Shown here piece after piece: positions 1 to 9,197 of a DNA stretch of 50,782 bases; position 1 is the first letter of the stretch; each line of letters starts with the position of its first letter. The stretch spans positions 1 through 50,782 of the forward strand of contig JACONM010000038.1 in the NCBI GenBank assembly GCA_014323765.1. Direction: 5' to 3'. The notes under the pieces are model-generated. The model had not been told where the DNA came from, searched no databases, and saw only the letters and a list, made by a program, of their open reading frames with translations. Both the position numbers and the translations under genes were made by a program. The DNA comes from Cellvibrionales bacterium. GTDB lineage: Bacteria > Pseudomonadota > Gammaproteobacteria > Pseudomonadales > GM7GCV1.

Positions 1-352
1 CACTCACAGTCAACAAATGCCGGTTTTGTTTAAGAGTCTTAGGCCCAATCCCCTTGACGGCAGTAAGGCCATCCAAGCTGGAGAAGTGCCCATGCTCTGT
101 ACGATAAGCAACGATGGCCTCCGCCCGAGACATACCCACCCCACTAAGCGTCGCAGCCAGCTCCTCCGCTGTAGCCGTATTGATATTAAGCAAATGGGAA
201 ACCCCCTCGGCACTATCGGCCATGGCTTCATTTGGGGCCCGATCGGCTTGCGCACCCTTAGCGTAAGCCCCAGCATGCAAAGCAACCGATGCAGCCAACA
301 GCAAAGCAGCGACGGCGATGAGGGAAGCAGTAAAACGAGTGATGGAACGCAT
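1..352 (-). CDS. comEA: ComEA-like helix-hairpin-helix DNA-binding protein, 3' end cut by window edge
   Basis: At least 117 codons are open from an ATG at 352 to the window edge, with no stop, so the last residues lie outside. The protein starts with a secretion signal (MRSITRF then about 20 hydrophobic residues ending near HAGAYA). A ComEA helix-hairpin-helix domain begins around residue 52: LNINTATAEELAATLSGVGMS, then AEAIVAYR and LTAVKGIGPKTL, the two hairpin glycine motifs of the family. ComEA proteins bind incoming DNA in the periplasm during natural transformation. Short gammaproteobacterial ComEA proteins are about 100 residues, so little is missing. The type IV pilus retraction genes pilT/pilU elsewhere in the window fit a competence role. 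That role is inferred. Confidence 0.85.
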   Translation of the reverse strand, partial: MRSITRFTASLIAVAALLLAASVALHAGAYAKGAQADRAPNEAMADSAEGVSHLLNINTATAEELAATLSGVGMSRAEAIVAYRTEHGHFSSLDGLTAVKGIGPKTLKQNRHLLTVS

Positions 353-479
353 GGCGATATCCTCAGTGGGTAAATTCGATGACAATTCTAGCAAGTGGGC
401 AGGGGGATTCAAGATATTTTTGGATCGGATCGCCCCAAGCTAGGTTATGAGCGGGGCACAGCCGCCCCCAGTCCGCGCC

Positions 480-1205
480 TTAGCGGGCAACATCCAGCTT
501 CTCAATCGCTGCATCCCTAGTATAGATTTCAATGGCTTTTTTCCGCCCTGCCTCGGCCAGCTGCTCGCGGAGCCTAGCGATTTCCAACAGGTCCGCCCAT
601 ACTTCTGTACGCTTTCTTTTATCCATGCGGGCCATAAAGGCATTTTCTCTGGCGATTTTTTCTTGCAACGGTCGCGCTGCATTTTTTGCCTCTAGATCTT
701 CAATCTTTTGCATGGCCCGAGTAATTTCATTATCGAATAAAAACTCCGGTACCCAGCCCTGTATATTGCAGGTGTAGCGAATCGGGTAGGCACTCATCAA
801 TGTCGGGTTAAGTTTATTCAAACCATCCACCGGCGGAAGCCATTCATGGACGATGGTTAAACCAATTATTTGGCCCTCTTTATTAGTGACGGCGTATTTT
901 GTGTCGGTCTCTTTTAAGGTGCCGTATTTCGTATCCGTACTAATTGTTTTAACCCCCCAAGTGTAAGCGGTATTTTCACTGTCTGGCAATTTTTTTACTG
1001 AAGCCGGCTCGCCATAAAGATCCGTCATCTCGGTAATTTTGCCGCCGTGTAAAAGCCGTATTCGCGCCACCGCGGCCAGATTTAGATATCCCCGCGTCTC
1101 CCTGAAGCCTTCGTTGCGTTTTTCTCGGGAAGGCGGCAGCCGATTTTGCAGCTTGGCACACCCCGCCAACAGCGAGGCAAAGACCAATATCGATAGCTGC
1201 GGCAT
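480..1205 (-). CDS. Predicted lipoprotein with helical C-terminus, function unknown
   Basis: A 241-residue protein. The start at 1205 gives a lipoprotein signal, MPQLSILVFASLLAGC, with the lipobox Cys at 16, and an AGGAAG ribosome site lies about 8 bases upstream. The open frame extends further upstream to 1346, but that stretch lacks signal features and overlaps the divergent promoter region of the permease gene. Residues 50-110 contain GEPASVKKLPDSENTAYTWG, a pattern similar to the fold of BamE/OmlA-type small lipoproteins (resemblance only). The last 85 residues are charged and probably helical or coiled coil, rich in Lys, Glu and Arg. I do not recognise a family and assign no function. 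Confidence 0.75.
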   Translation of the reverse strand: MPQLSILVFASLLAGCAKLQNRLPPSREKRNEGFRETRGYLNLAAVARIRLLHGGKITEMTDLYGEPASVKKLPDSENTAYTWGVKTISTDTKYGTLKETDTKYAVTNKEGQIIGLTIVHEWLPPVDGLNKLNPTLMSAYPIRYTCNIQGWVPEFLFDNEITRAMQKIEDLEAKNAARPLQEKIARENAFMARMDKRKRTEVWADLLEIARLREQLAEAGRKKAIEIYTRDAAIEKLDVAR

Positions 1206-1329
1206 GGCGATCTTCCTAAGTGAGGGCGGGCAGACGATTTTAACATGCCCGCCGGGCGGCTGTATGCTGGCCCCCGCACCGTTATCCTTGTCGCCGACCC
1301 GACCCATAAAAGGGAACCCCGCCTTGCCC

Positions 1330-2088
1330 ATGATTACCGACCCCATATTTTACCTAGTGGCCGTGCCCGCCATGCTGATTATGGGCATGAGCAAGGGCGG
1401 TTTCGGCGGCAGCGCAGGTGCTTTGGCGGTGCCGATGATGGCCCTAGTGGCCGACCCCTTGACGGCGGCGGCCATCGCCCTGCCGGTGCTACTGCTGATG
1501 GATGCCGTGGCGGTGTGGAAATTCCGCCGCAGCTGGAGTCGCCAACATCTCGCCATCATGCTGCCCGCCGCCTTGCCCGGCATCGCCGCCGCCGCATTGC
1601 TGATGGGGCAGTTGCCAGTCGATGCCATGCGGGTGTTGCTCGGTGGGCTGGCATTGTTTTTTTGCCTGCATCATTGGTTTTGGAATTCTTGGTCCGGCGG
1701 ACGCGGCGGCAAACCAGGTCGCCGGGCGGGCTATTTTTGGGGCATGGTCGCCGGTTTTACCAGCACCCAAATTCACGCGGGCGAGGTGCCGGCCAGCATT
1801 TATCTGTTGCCGCAACGGCTCGATAAAATGCGGCTGATGGGCACCAATGCGCTATTTTTTGCGACGGTCAATCTCCTTAAACTGCTGCCCTATAGCCTGC
1901 TTGGCCAGTTTGACCGCACCAATCTGGGCACCTCGCTGCTGCTATTGCCGCTGGCCCCGCTCCCGCTCGGCGTATTACTCGGCCATCGCCTATTACGACT
2001 ATGCAGCGAATCCTTGATCTACCGAATTTTGTACGGCTTTCTAGCCGTGGCCGGGGGCAAGCTAATCTGGGACGGCCTCAGCGGATGA
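1330..2088 (+). CDS. TauE/SafE-family membrane permease (putative sulfite/organosulfonate exporter)
   Basis: A 252-residue integral membrane protein with about 8 hydrophobic segments. The N-terminal MSKGGFGGSAGALAVPMMAL matches the glycine/proline signature at the start of TauE/SafE proteins, and the second half carries the related GxxSTQIHAGEVP-like segment before the last helices. The ATG at 1330 is chosen because the reading frame upstream of it runs through the divergent lipoprotein gene. Family members export sulfite, sulfoacetate or related anions across the inner membrane; the substrate here cannot be read from sequence. The 3' end overlaps the convergent RND gene by 27 bases. Confidence 0.85.
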   Translation: MITDPIFYLVAVPAMLIMGMSKGGFGGSAGALAVPMMALVADPLTAAAIALPVLLLMDAVAVWKFRRSWSRQHLAIMLPAALPGIAAAALLMGQLPVDAMRVLLGGLALFFCLHHWFWNSWSGGRGGKPGRRAGYFWGMVAGFTSTQIHAGEVPASIYLLPQRLDKMRLMGTNALFFATVNLLKLLPYSLLGQFDRTNLGTSLLLLPLAPLPLGVLLGHRLLRLCSESLIYRILYGFLAVAGGKLIWDGLSG

Positions 2089-4302
2089 ACGCCGCCCGTG
2101 CAATGCCCCCAACAGGGCCGGCAAAAACAACACAGTGGCGAACACCGACAAACCGATGCCAAAGATCGCAAAAGCCCCGAAGCGTGCCAGCACCACCAAT
2201 TCCGCCTGACTCAACACCGCCAGCCCCAAACAAAACAGCACCCCCACCGCCATAATCGGCGAGCCGACCACCCGCAAACTACGCCGGGCCCCCGCCGGGC
2301 CCGGTCGCTGCCCGCGATAATCGTGCAGCAGGTGAATACTGTCATCCACCGCCAGCCCCAGGGTGATATTGGCGATCAAAATAGTGGCAAAATCAAACGG
2401 CACACCTAACCAGCAAATAAGTCCCGCCGTAGCCCCCAGCGGCAGCAAATTAGCAAGAATTGCGGCCAGCCCGGCCAGCCAGCCAAATTGCAACAATAAA
2501 AGCGCGGCGATTAACCCAAAGCCAAGCAGAAAACTGGCAACCTGCGTTTGCAGAACCAATTCCCCCAGCTGCTGAATAAACACGCCAAAGCCGGTGAATA
2601 AAACTGGCGATTCCCACCCAGACTCCGCGACCCGCTGGCGGGATTCGGCAATGAGCGCGGCCAATTCCGCTGAGCGCAAATTCGGCGTTTGCAAATGCAG
2701 GCGGGCGTTGCGGTAACTAAAATCCACGTAGTCGGACAGCAGGTCGCGCTCGCTTTCACTGCGCGATAACTCTAAAAACAGCAATTCTTGGCTGAGCGTG
2801 GCCGCATCCACAGGCAGCGGCGGGCCCCGCGGTTGCAGCGTTTGATGCACCGTTTGCAAAGGCACCAAATAGGAATCCACCGCCGCCACCGGCGATTGTT
2901 TTTTTAACGAATGACCAAGCTTCTCCACCGCCTCTAACCCGGCCAGGGTGCGAAAGTGTTCCGCGTCTTCCGCCTGCAAAATCAAATCGATACTGCCGGA
3001 ACCGCCAAGTTGCTTATCGACCGTAGCAAAGGCCCGCCGCAGGTCACTGTCCGGCTTGAAAAACAGGGTCAAAAAATTGCTCTCGGTGGTCAGCCGCGCC
3101 ACCCCCGCGCCCAATAATAGACAACCGAGCGCAACGCCGCAAAGAATGGTTTTCGGGCACCGCTCTACCGCCCGAATACAGCACTCCATGCAGCCTTGCA
3201 GCAAGCGCGGCAAAAACCCGGTGAGCCAGAAAGCGCTCGGCGGCGGGCGGTCAAACCGGGCGGGGAACAGGGCCAGCATGGCCCAGCAGGGCACCACGAT
3301 CAGCGGCCAAGTGCCGCCGATGGCAAGCAGCGATTGCCAGCCGAACCAATGCAGCGGCAGCAGTTCACTGGACGCAAAGGCCCCAAACCCCAGGGCCGAG
3401 GTCAGGCTCGCCGCCAAGCAGGGCAGCCAGCTGGCCGCCACGGTACGCCGCCAGCGTTGCGGATAGGGCAACCCGCGCAGCGCATCCCAGCGCGCCAAAA
3501 TATGCAGGCCATCGGCGAGCGCAATGACCGCGACCATGACCGGCAACACCAACCCCACCGCCGTCATCGGTTGCCCCAGCCGCGCCACCCAGCCGAGCGC
3601 AGCCAGCACACAGCCGAGCGCGGTGCAGACCAGCAGCAAAGTGCGCTCGATTCGTCCCAACAACCCCTGCAAAAACAGCGTCAAAACCAGCGCGGCAATA
3701 CCCAGCAGGCGCCCCATTTCCTGCCGCACACTGCGGTCCAGGGCTTCCTTGAGCGCGGCATCGCCAGCCAGCTGCGCTGTCACCTGTCCATCGCCCGCCT
3801 GCCCATCGAGAGCCGCGATCGCCGCCCGCACCCGCTCGAGCGTTTGTAAGCGGCGCAGCGGTTTGTGATGGCTATCCAGCCCAAGTTGGATCACCGCCAC
3901 CCGCTGGTCCGCCGACAGCAACCGACCGGCATAGGGGCTGCGAGAGAAAGCGGCGGCGTAGGCCGCGTCATCCGGCAAAATCCCAAGTTCACGCGCACTG
4001 GCAAAACTGCGGATTTCCAACCGCTCGCCGGTATCGATAATCGTCGTCGCACTCAGCGGCGAGCGGCTCGTCGCCACCCCATCGAGCACTTCGAGAGCCG
4101 CTTCCAGAGCGCGCACCGGTTCCATTCCGCTGGCGGAGAAAAACGCGGTTGGCAGATTCAGAATCACCAACAGCGTTTCATGCGAATTAAACTCCGCATC
4201 CAAATAATCGAGGGCCTGCTGGCGCGGATCATCCGCTGCCAACCAGCGATCATTATCGTAAGTGAGCTTTGCAACCGGGGCGGCCAGCAAACAAAGCACC
4301 AC
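2062..4302 (-). CDS. RND/MMPL-family exporter, envelope lipid-type
   Basis: A 746-residue inner-membrane protein with the RND layout: one N-terminal membrane segment, a large periplasmic loop (about residues 15-195), a block of membrane helices, a second periplasmic loop (about 400-580), and a final helix block. The helix-4-like motif LADGLHILARWD and the later GLAVDDSIHLLHDY carry the buried Asp residues typical of MMPL/sterol-sensing-like RND exporters. The start is unclear. A GTG at 4302 is listed, but the frame is open with plausible membrane-segment residues back to an ATT at 4353, just after an in-frame TAA, so an ATT start is possible. It is third in a same-strand cluster after a LolA-like protein and a beta-barrel protein. 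Such trios are thought to move a hydrophobic substrate to the outer membrane; the substrate is unknown. Confidence 0.85.
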   Translation of the reverse strand: MVLCLLAAPVAKLTYDNDRWLAADDPRQQALDYLDAEFNSHETLLVILNLPTAFFSASGMEPVRALEAALEVLDGVATSRSPLSATTIIDTGERLEIRSFASARELGILPDDAAYAAAFSRSPYAGRLLSADQRVAVIQLGLDSHHKPLRRLQTLERVRAAIAALDGQAGDGQVTAQLAGDAALKEALDRSVRQEMGRLLGIAALVLTLFLQGLLGRIERTLLLVCTALGCVLAALGWVARLGQPMTAVGLVLPVMVAVIALADGLHILARWDALRGLPYPQRWRRTVAASWLPCLAASLTSALGFGAFASSELLPLHWFGWQSLLAIGGTWPLIVVPCWAMLALFPARFDRPPPSAFWLTGFLPRLLQGCMECCIRAVERCPKTILCGVALGCLLLGAGVARLTTESNFLTLFFKPDSDLRRAFATVDKQLGGSGSIDLILQAEDAEHFRTLAGLEAVEKLGHSLKKQSPVAAVDSYLVPLQTVHQTLQPRGPPLPVDAATLSQELLFLELSRSESERDLLSDYVDFSYRNARLHLQTPNLRSAELAALIAESRQRVAESGWESPVLFTGFGVFIQQLGELVLQTQVASFLLGFGLIAALLLLQFGWLAGLAAILANLLPLGATAGLICWLGVPFDFATILIANITLGLAVDDSIHLLHDYRGQRPGPAGARRSLRVVGSPIMAVGVLFCLGLAVLSQAELVVLARFGAFAIFGIGLSVFATVLFLPALLGALHGRRSSAEAVPD

Positions 4303-4399
4303 CCCCCAACCGAGCAGGGCGGCAACGGCGAACGTAGCAGGGCGATTGAAAATGGGGCAATTTCCGTTTTATCCGCCGCACCGCAAGCCGCCGGGCAAT

Positions 4400-6169
4400 T
4401 TAGAAATCGTAGACAAAACCGATGTGGAAGCCGCCAGCGGCCTCGTCGGCCAAGTCATAACGCCCACCTTCGTCATTCGCATCGCTTATTAGGTCTGAAC
4501 CGCCGTCCTGAATAAACTCCAAACCCGCCTGCCAACGAAAGTTATCGCCGATGCGCTGGTTGTAAAACACCGAAACACCGGCGAAAGAACCAAAAAATCC
4601 TAGGGCACCGCCAATATAACGGTTTTTATCCGGCTCCAAATAACGGGCGACATTAATGACCGGTATAACCAACAGATCATCAACATCAAAGTCCTCCTCC
4701 AGCCCCGCCTCCTCCGCCAGCCGGTACAATTCCTCGCCCAGCGCACTGTCAAAATCATCCATGATCGCCAGCAGCGAAAGATTAAACCGCCATTTATCCA
4801 GATCGGCATCGGCCCCCACCGCCATAAGCGTTTGTTTTAGCGGAAAATAAAGTGCGCCATCGTTCTCGTTTAGCACCCGATCGTAAAGACGAGCGCGAGC
4901 TTCCCATTCGGCTTGCGGGATACCGCCCGTCTCCGTCAGGGCGTAGGTATCGCTATCACCGACCCGCTCATAGAGAAATTCCTGACCGCCATAACCGAGC
5001 AGATCATCGTACCAGGCATCCTGATAGACCAATTCAAACTTGTACGTCCAGCGATTGCGGGGAATAGCGATTTCTAAACCGAAAGCGTCGCTTTCACCCA
5101 AGTCCGGAGCCATTTCGGTGTCGTAGGCTTCGATAATAGCGGGGCGGTCGGGGTCGGTGTTGTCGTAAGAATAACGCCGTCCGGTCAAGCGGGCAAAATC
5201 TTCAAAATACAAATTGTAACGACCGGTCTTATAGGTCAGCCCGACAGTGCCCCAGTCCGGGCGATAAAGAATGCGCAATGCGTTTTGGCTGTGATCTTCT
5301 AGATCGGGGCCGGCAATGTCTTCGGTTCTTGAGACTAGACCCGTTGCTTTGAGAGTAGAGATGTCGAGTGACTCGGGATCATCCTGCCCGCGTTCAATTC
5401 GAAAATCGGTAGCGGTAATATCTTCGGCCATTTCATCATCAAACTGAAACCGGGTTCGATCGGCTACTTCGGTGACCGTCTCAACCAACAGGTCGTCGAT
5501 GCGGGTGGCGAAAAAATGCACCGCCTGCACCTCCCAACGCTCGCTCGGATACCAGAACAGACTCAAGTGATCCTGCGGCACCCGCTGGCTGGCTTTGCCC
5601 AGGATCAATTCACGATTCTGGAATTGCAGCGGCAATAGAAAATTGACCGGCGAGGCAATATCCAGCTGTCCCCAAATTACCCGCTGGCGCCCGCCTACCA
5701 CTTCCAAATTGGACAGCAACGAATAGCGGCCATAAAAATCGCCCAGCTCGGCGTAACTGTCATCGACGCTAATTTCACGGGTGCGCTCAATAGAGTCGTC
5801 GTCCGGATCGAAAAAACCTTCCAATTTCTGCTCAATCGATACTTCGCGATTGACCAGCAGCCCCTCCATAAAAACCTGTCCATTTTGCAGCGGCACATCC
5901 AGCCCAAGCCGCACCGAGGCATAACGCCGATCGACAGAACTGGAGCTAGCAAAAAAACCACCGACGCTGCCAAAAAACCAGTCGTCCCAGCGGGCCCCCG
6001 TGGCGGCAGGTTCGTCCTGAATAATAATTTCCTGCGTCTTGGCCGGCCCGGTCCAGCAAGCTAGGGCGATAAAAACACCGCATAACGCCCGCCCGCAAGC
6101 AAACCGGGCCGCCCTGTTATCGCCCCCTGCACCGACTGGCACTTTTCCCGACATTATCTTGAGTTTCAT
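4400..6169 (-). CDS. Predicted outer-membrane beta-barrel protein of the RND cluster
   Basis: A 589-residue protein. The ATG at 6169 follows a GGAGG at 8 bases; an in-frame ATG at 6184 lies ahead of that ribosome site and is less likely. There is an N-terminal signal region (about residues 20-45, ending near PAKTQE), then long alternating strands, many acidic and aromatic residues, and a C-terminal Phe (HIGFVYDF). Terminal Phe is the usual BAM recognition signal of outer-membrane barrels. Size, content and position between a LolA-like gene and an RND gene resemble the DUF1302-type proteins found in such clusters; I infer that family and did not verify it. It starts 18 bases after the stop of the upstream gene, so the three are probably one operon. 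Confidence 0.75.
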   Translation of the reverse strand: MKLKIMSGKVPVGAGGDNRAARFACGRALCGVFIALACWTGPAKTQEIIIQDEPAATGARWDDWFFGSVGGFFASSSSVDRRYASVRLGLDVPLQNGQVFMEGLLVNREVSIEQKLEGFFDPDDDSIERTREISVDDSYAELGDFYGRYSLLSNLEVVGGRQRVIWGQLDIASPVNFLLPLQFQNRELILGKASQRVPQDHLSLFWYPSERWEVQAVHFFATRIDDLLVETVTEVADRTRFQFDDEMAEDITATDFRIERGQDDPESLDISTLKATGLVSRTEDIAGPDLEDHSQNALRILYRPDWGTVGLTYKTGRYNLYFEDFARLTGRRYSYDNTDPDRPAIIEAYDTEMAPDLGESDAFGLEIAIPRNRWTYKFELVYQDAWYDDLLGYGGQEFLYERVGDSDTYALTETGGIPQAEWEARARLYDRVLNENDGALYFPLKQTLMAVGADADLDKWRFNLSLLAIMDDFDSALGEELYRLAEEAGLEEDFDVDDLLVIPVINVARYLEPDKNRYIGGALGFFGSFAGVSVFYNQRIGDNFRWQAGLEFIQDGGSDLISDANDEGGRYDLADEAAGGFHIGFVYDF

Positions 6170-6186
6170 TTCGGCACCCTCCATAT

Positions 6187-6990
6187 TTATTTACGCAACC
6201 CCTTAAACCCAACTTCGGTATCGGCGATGGGGCGGTCCACCCGGATATCGCTCTTGCGCATAATAGTCGCCCCCCCACTCAAGATATTGGCCATCTGCGC
6301 TTCCACCGGAGTGTACATGCCTTTAACCCGAGCAATTTTCTTGTTTTCCAATGTTTTCAATAATTGCCCGGTGCGGTCGTAAAAATCGATCTTCACCGGC
6401 ACTTGAATAGCCCGGCCAATTTTTATTTCCATTCTGGAATAGGGGTCGGCGGAATCTTTAGGGGTGCTTTCAATGTAAATATAGTTCTCGTCTTCCTTAA
6501 TAATTCGATGCGTATCTTGGTCCAGCCGCCGACCGGCAATATCGGCGTTGCTAAAATCCGAGCCCATAAAACTGTCGTGGCGTGCTTCAGTGCTCAGCTG
6601 GCGAAAGTCGCGCAGGGCGGGCAGGTAAATCCATTGCAGGGTTTTTTCTTCTAGATCCCGCGATTCGCTCAATAGCGCGGTGCCGGAAATGCTGGCCGGG
6701 CGGAAAAACTTTACCAAACTTTTGCTGTGTTCCGGCAATGCCTTGTGCAGCAAACGAAAACGCCGCACCCGCTCCTCGCCCTTGGCATTGCGGATGATCA
6801 GGTCCACCGCGGCACGCTGATCGGGATGAATGCGACTCTGCTCGCGCACCGCTGCCATCACCGCCCGTCCATCGCGTGGCTCGGCGGCTAGACCGGCTTC
6901 AGAGGGACCGGCCTCAGCCGGCGACTCAGCACCGGCGGACAGCGCAACAGCCACCCCGAACAGGGCAAACAGGCGGACGGTGAATAGCAT
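6187..6990 (-). CDS. Outer membrane lipoprotein-sorting protein (LolA-like family)
   Basis: A 267-residue secreted protein with a signal peptide (MLFTVRLFALFGVAVALSAG). The body contains KSLVKFFRPASISGTALLS, LQWIYLPALRDFRQLS, HDSFMGSDFSNADI and RMEIKIG. This is the pattern of the LolA-like family (Pfam PF17131-type) that accompanies RND exporters and beta-barrel proteins. The fold is an open beta-cradle thought to carry lipid-like molecules across the periplasm. It is first in the minus-strand cluster and divergent from trmA, so the promoter should lie in the 53 bases between them. Confidence 0.85.
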   Translation of the reverse strand: MLFTVRLFALFGVAVALSAGAESPAEAGPSEAGLAAEPRDGRAVMAAVREQSRIHPDQRAAVDLIIRNAKGEERVRRFRLLHKALPEHSKSLVKFFRPASISGTALLSESRDLEEKTLQWIYLPALRDFRQLSTEARHDSFMGSDFSNADIAGRRLDQDTHRIIKEDENYIYIESTPKDSADPYSRMEIKIGRAIQVPVKIDFYDRTGQLLKTLENKKIARVKGMYTPVEAQMANILSGGATIMRKSDIRVDRPIADTEVGFKGLRK

Positions 6991-7043
6991 AGCGGTTGCA
7001 CCCAGCGTGCGGGGCGCACCATCCTACAACATTGCCGCGGCGA

Positions 7044-8186
7044 ATGTCGGATAATGCGCCGCCAAGTCTCCGCCCTCTAGTTGCCGCCAATCGGCACCGA
7101 TCTGAATTGGAAAATCCCACCCCGCCACCCCCGGACCCCAAGCACTCGCTGGCCGCAAAAGCCCGCCAGCTGCGCATATTGCTTGCCCCCTTCACCGATC
7201 TCGCCGCGGCCCTGTATCCCTCGCCGCCGCACGGTTACCGCATGCGCATTGAGCGGCGCATCTGGCAGGGGCACTACGCCGTCTATGAAGCGGGCAGCAA
7301 ACGCCTGCGCCCGGTCAATAATTGCGCCCTAGCCGCCGCGCCCATTCGCGCTCTGATGCCGCGGCTGCTGGCGCAGATCAATAAATCGGACGTATTGCAA
7401 AAGCGGCTATTCCGCGCCGATTTTCTCGCCACCACCACGGGGGAAATATTGGTTAGCCTGATCTATCACTGCCCTCTCGATAAGACTTGGCAGGCGGCGG
7501 CAGAAGCACTGCGGCAGAATCTGAGTATCAATTTAATTGGTCGCGCCCGCAAACAAAAAATCGTGCTCGGTGCCGATTATGTGACCGAACGATTAGCGGC
7601 CAATAATCGCCATTATCAACTGCGCCAAATTGAAGGCAGTTTTACCCAACCCAATGCAATGGTAAATGAAAAGATGGTCGCTTGGGCCTGCAAACAAGCA
7701 GACAAATGCGGCGGCGACATGCTGGAACTTTACTGCGGCAACGGCAACTTCACCCTGCCTCTAGCGGCGCATTTTAATCAGGTGCTGGCGACCGAGGTCA
7801 GCAAGGCATCCATCACCGCTCTGCGCTGGAATAAAAAAGCCAATGCAGTAAAAAACATCGCCCTAGCGCGCCTGTCGGCAGCGGAAACCGCCGCAGCACT
7901 GGCCCGCACCCGCCCCTTCCGCCGACTGCGCGACATCGATTTAGACCGCTACCATTTCAGCAGCCTTTTTGTCGACCCACCCCGTGCCGGGCTGGACTCG
8001 CACACCGTGCAATTCGCCGCCCAATTCGACCGCATCTTCTATTTTTCCTGCAACCCCGCCAGCCTAGCCGCCAACATCGCCCAACTCGCCGTCAGCCACC
8101 GCATCCAAGCACTCGCCGCCTTCGACCAATTCCCCAACACCCCGCATCTAGAAGCCGGCGTTGTATTAGAGAGACGACGGTGCTAG
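7044..8186 (+). CDS. trmA: tRNA (uracil(54)-C5)-methyltransferase
   Basis: A 380-residue protein aligning by eye with E. coli TrmA (366 residues) along its whole length. Landmarks are HGYRMRIERRIW, SFTQPNAMVNEKM, the SAM loop LELYCGNGNFTLPLA, FVDPPRAGLD, the catalytic Cys in YFSCNPASLAANI, and FDQFPNTPHLEAGV. It makes ribothymidine (m5U54) in tRNA. It has an N-terminal extension of about 15-20 residues relative to E. coli, rich in Pro. The ATG at 7044 is preferred over 6996 because the longer version adds only low-complexity residues. Coding-strand composition is strongly C-rich. Confidence 0.95.
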   Translation: MSDNAPPSLRPLVAANRHRSELENPTPPPPDPKHSLAAKARQLRILLAPFTDLAAALYPSPPHGYRMRIERRIWQGHYAVYEAGSKRLRPVNNCALAAAPIRALMPRLLAQINKSDVLQKRLFRADFLATTTGEILVSLIYHCPLDKTWQAAAEALRQNLSINLIGRARKQKIVLGADYVTERLAANNRHYQLRQIEGSFTQPNAMVNEKMVAWACKQADKCGGDMLELYCGNGNFTLPLAAHFNQVLATEVSKASITALRWNKKANAVKNIALARLSAAETAAALARTRPFRRLRDIDLDRYHFSSLFVDPPRAGLDSHTVQFAAQFDRIFYFSCNPASLAANIAQLAVSHRIQALAAFDQFPNTPHLEAGVVLERRRC

Positions 8187-8187
8187 G

Positions 8188-9188
8188 ATGCCCGCTCAAA
8201 CAACCCTAGATGCTGCTATGCGGCAAAGAGTCATGGTCATGCCCGGTAAAATCAACAAGGTGGATCTGCGCGAAATCTGGCCGAATGAGGCAAGCGATTT
8301 TACCCCGTGGCTTGCCGATAATCTGGAGATGCTCGGTGCCGAACTCGGCATGCATCTGGAGCTTGTCGAGCACGATGCGGCAGTCGGCGAATGCCGGCTG
8401 GATATTCTCGCTAAAGACACCGCTACGGGTCAGGCAGTCGTTATCGAAAACCAGTATGGGGAAACCGACCACGATCACTTTGGAAAGCTGCTCACCTATG
8501 CCGCCGGATACAATGGCTCGGTAATCATATGGATTGCCGAATCAATCTGCGAAGAGCACCGCCAAGCACTCGATTGGCTCAATCAAAATACGGATTCTTG
8601 CATCGATATCTTCGGTGTCGTTATTGAAGTTTTGCGAATCAATGAATCAAAAGAAGCACCCCAATTTAAGTTTGTGGTTACCCCGCAAGGTTGGCAAAAA
8701 GACCCAGAAATCCGAAAAAATCAATACTATTTTCGAAGAATCATCGACGAATTAAACAAAAAACCCATCTTTGCTAACCTTAAGCAAGCACAGATTAAAA
8801 AACAAACTGTGTCTTTCCATCCGAAGTGCCCAGCATTCAATTCTGGTTTAATTTGACTCAGACCGCCCAAGTTTCTCTCAACATCAAGTTCCCTGATGCT
8901 GATAAAAATACAGCTGTTTTGAATGAGCTTGCAAATCATGATAAACTAAAACAGTACTTCGCAATGCAAGGCGATGAAAGGCTAATCCTTTGGCCTGAAG
9001 AAACTGCCAAATTAACTAGTATAGGATTTGAAAGAAGAAATGTGTCAATTCATTCCTCGGACGAGGAACTAGCAAAACTACGCAACTGGCACATCGAAAA
9101 GCTTCTCAAGCTTAAAGAAGCAATTTTGCCCGTGGTGGCGGAAGTCGCCGAGCAATATCAAGCTGACTCGCATAATCCGGACAATTAA
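8188..9188 (+). pseudogene. DUF4268-type PD-(D/E)XK nuclease-like protein, split by a frameshift
   Basis: Two frames make one recognisable protein. The first (8188-8856) gives 222 residues. From MVMPGKINKVDLREIW it shows the nuclease-like domain DFTPWLADNLEML, GECRLDILAKD and VVIENQYGETDHDHFGKLLTY, i.e. the D...ExQ core of the N-terminal half of DUF4268 proteins, and ends in junk after FHPKCPAF. The second frame is open from 8799 to 9188 (first start-like codon GTG at 8826) and reads SIQFWFNLTQTAQVSLNIKF, the DUF4268 C-terminal half. The -1 change falls between 8797 and 8855; an A6 run at 8797-8802 is a likely spot. The 5' half is about as GC-rich as trmA and the 3' half is clearly AT-rich. 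Family members are linked to restriction/defense but lack a proven role. Alternatively it is a sequencing error. Confidence 0.7.
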
Positions 9189-9197
9189 AACCCGGTT

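Noticed and set aside
3196-3849. Long plus-strand open frame (217 codons) inside the RND gene, and similar long frames antisense to other genes
   Set aside because: They are low-complexity and Gln/Arg/Pro-rich, as expected from the complement of GC-rich genes. The opposite strand has clear family motifs throughout.
8797-8803. A AAA AAC slippery heptamer in the DUF4268 gene
   Set aside because: In the reading frame the codons are AAA AAA CAA, so the heptamer is out of phase for canonical -1 slippage. A plain indel in the A run is simpler.
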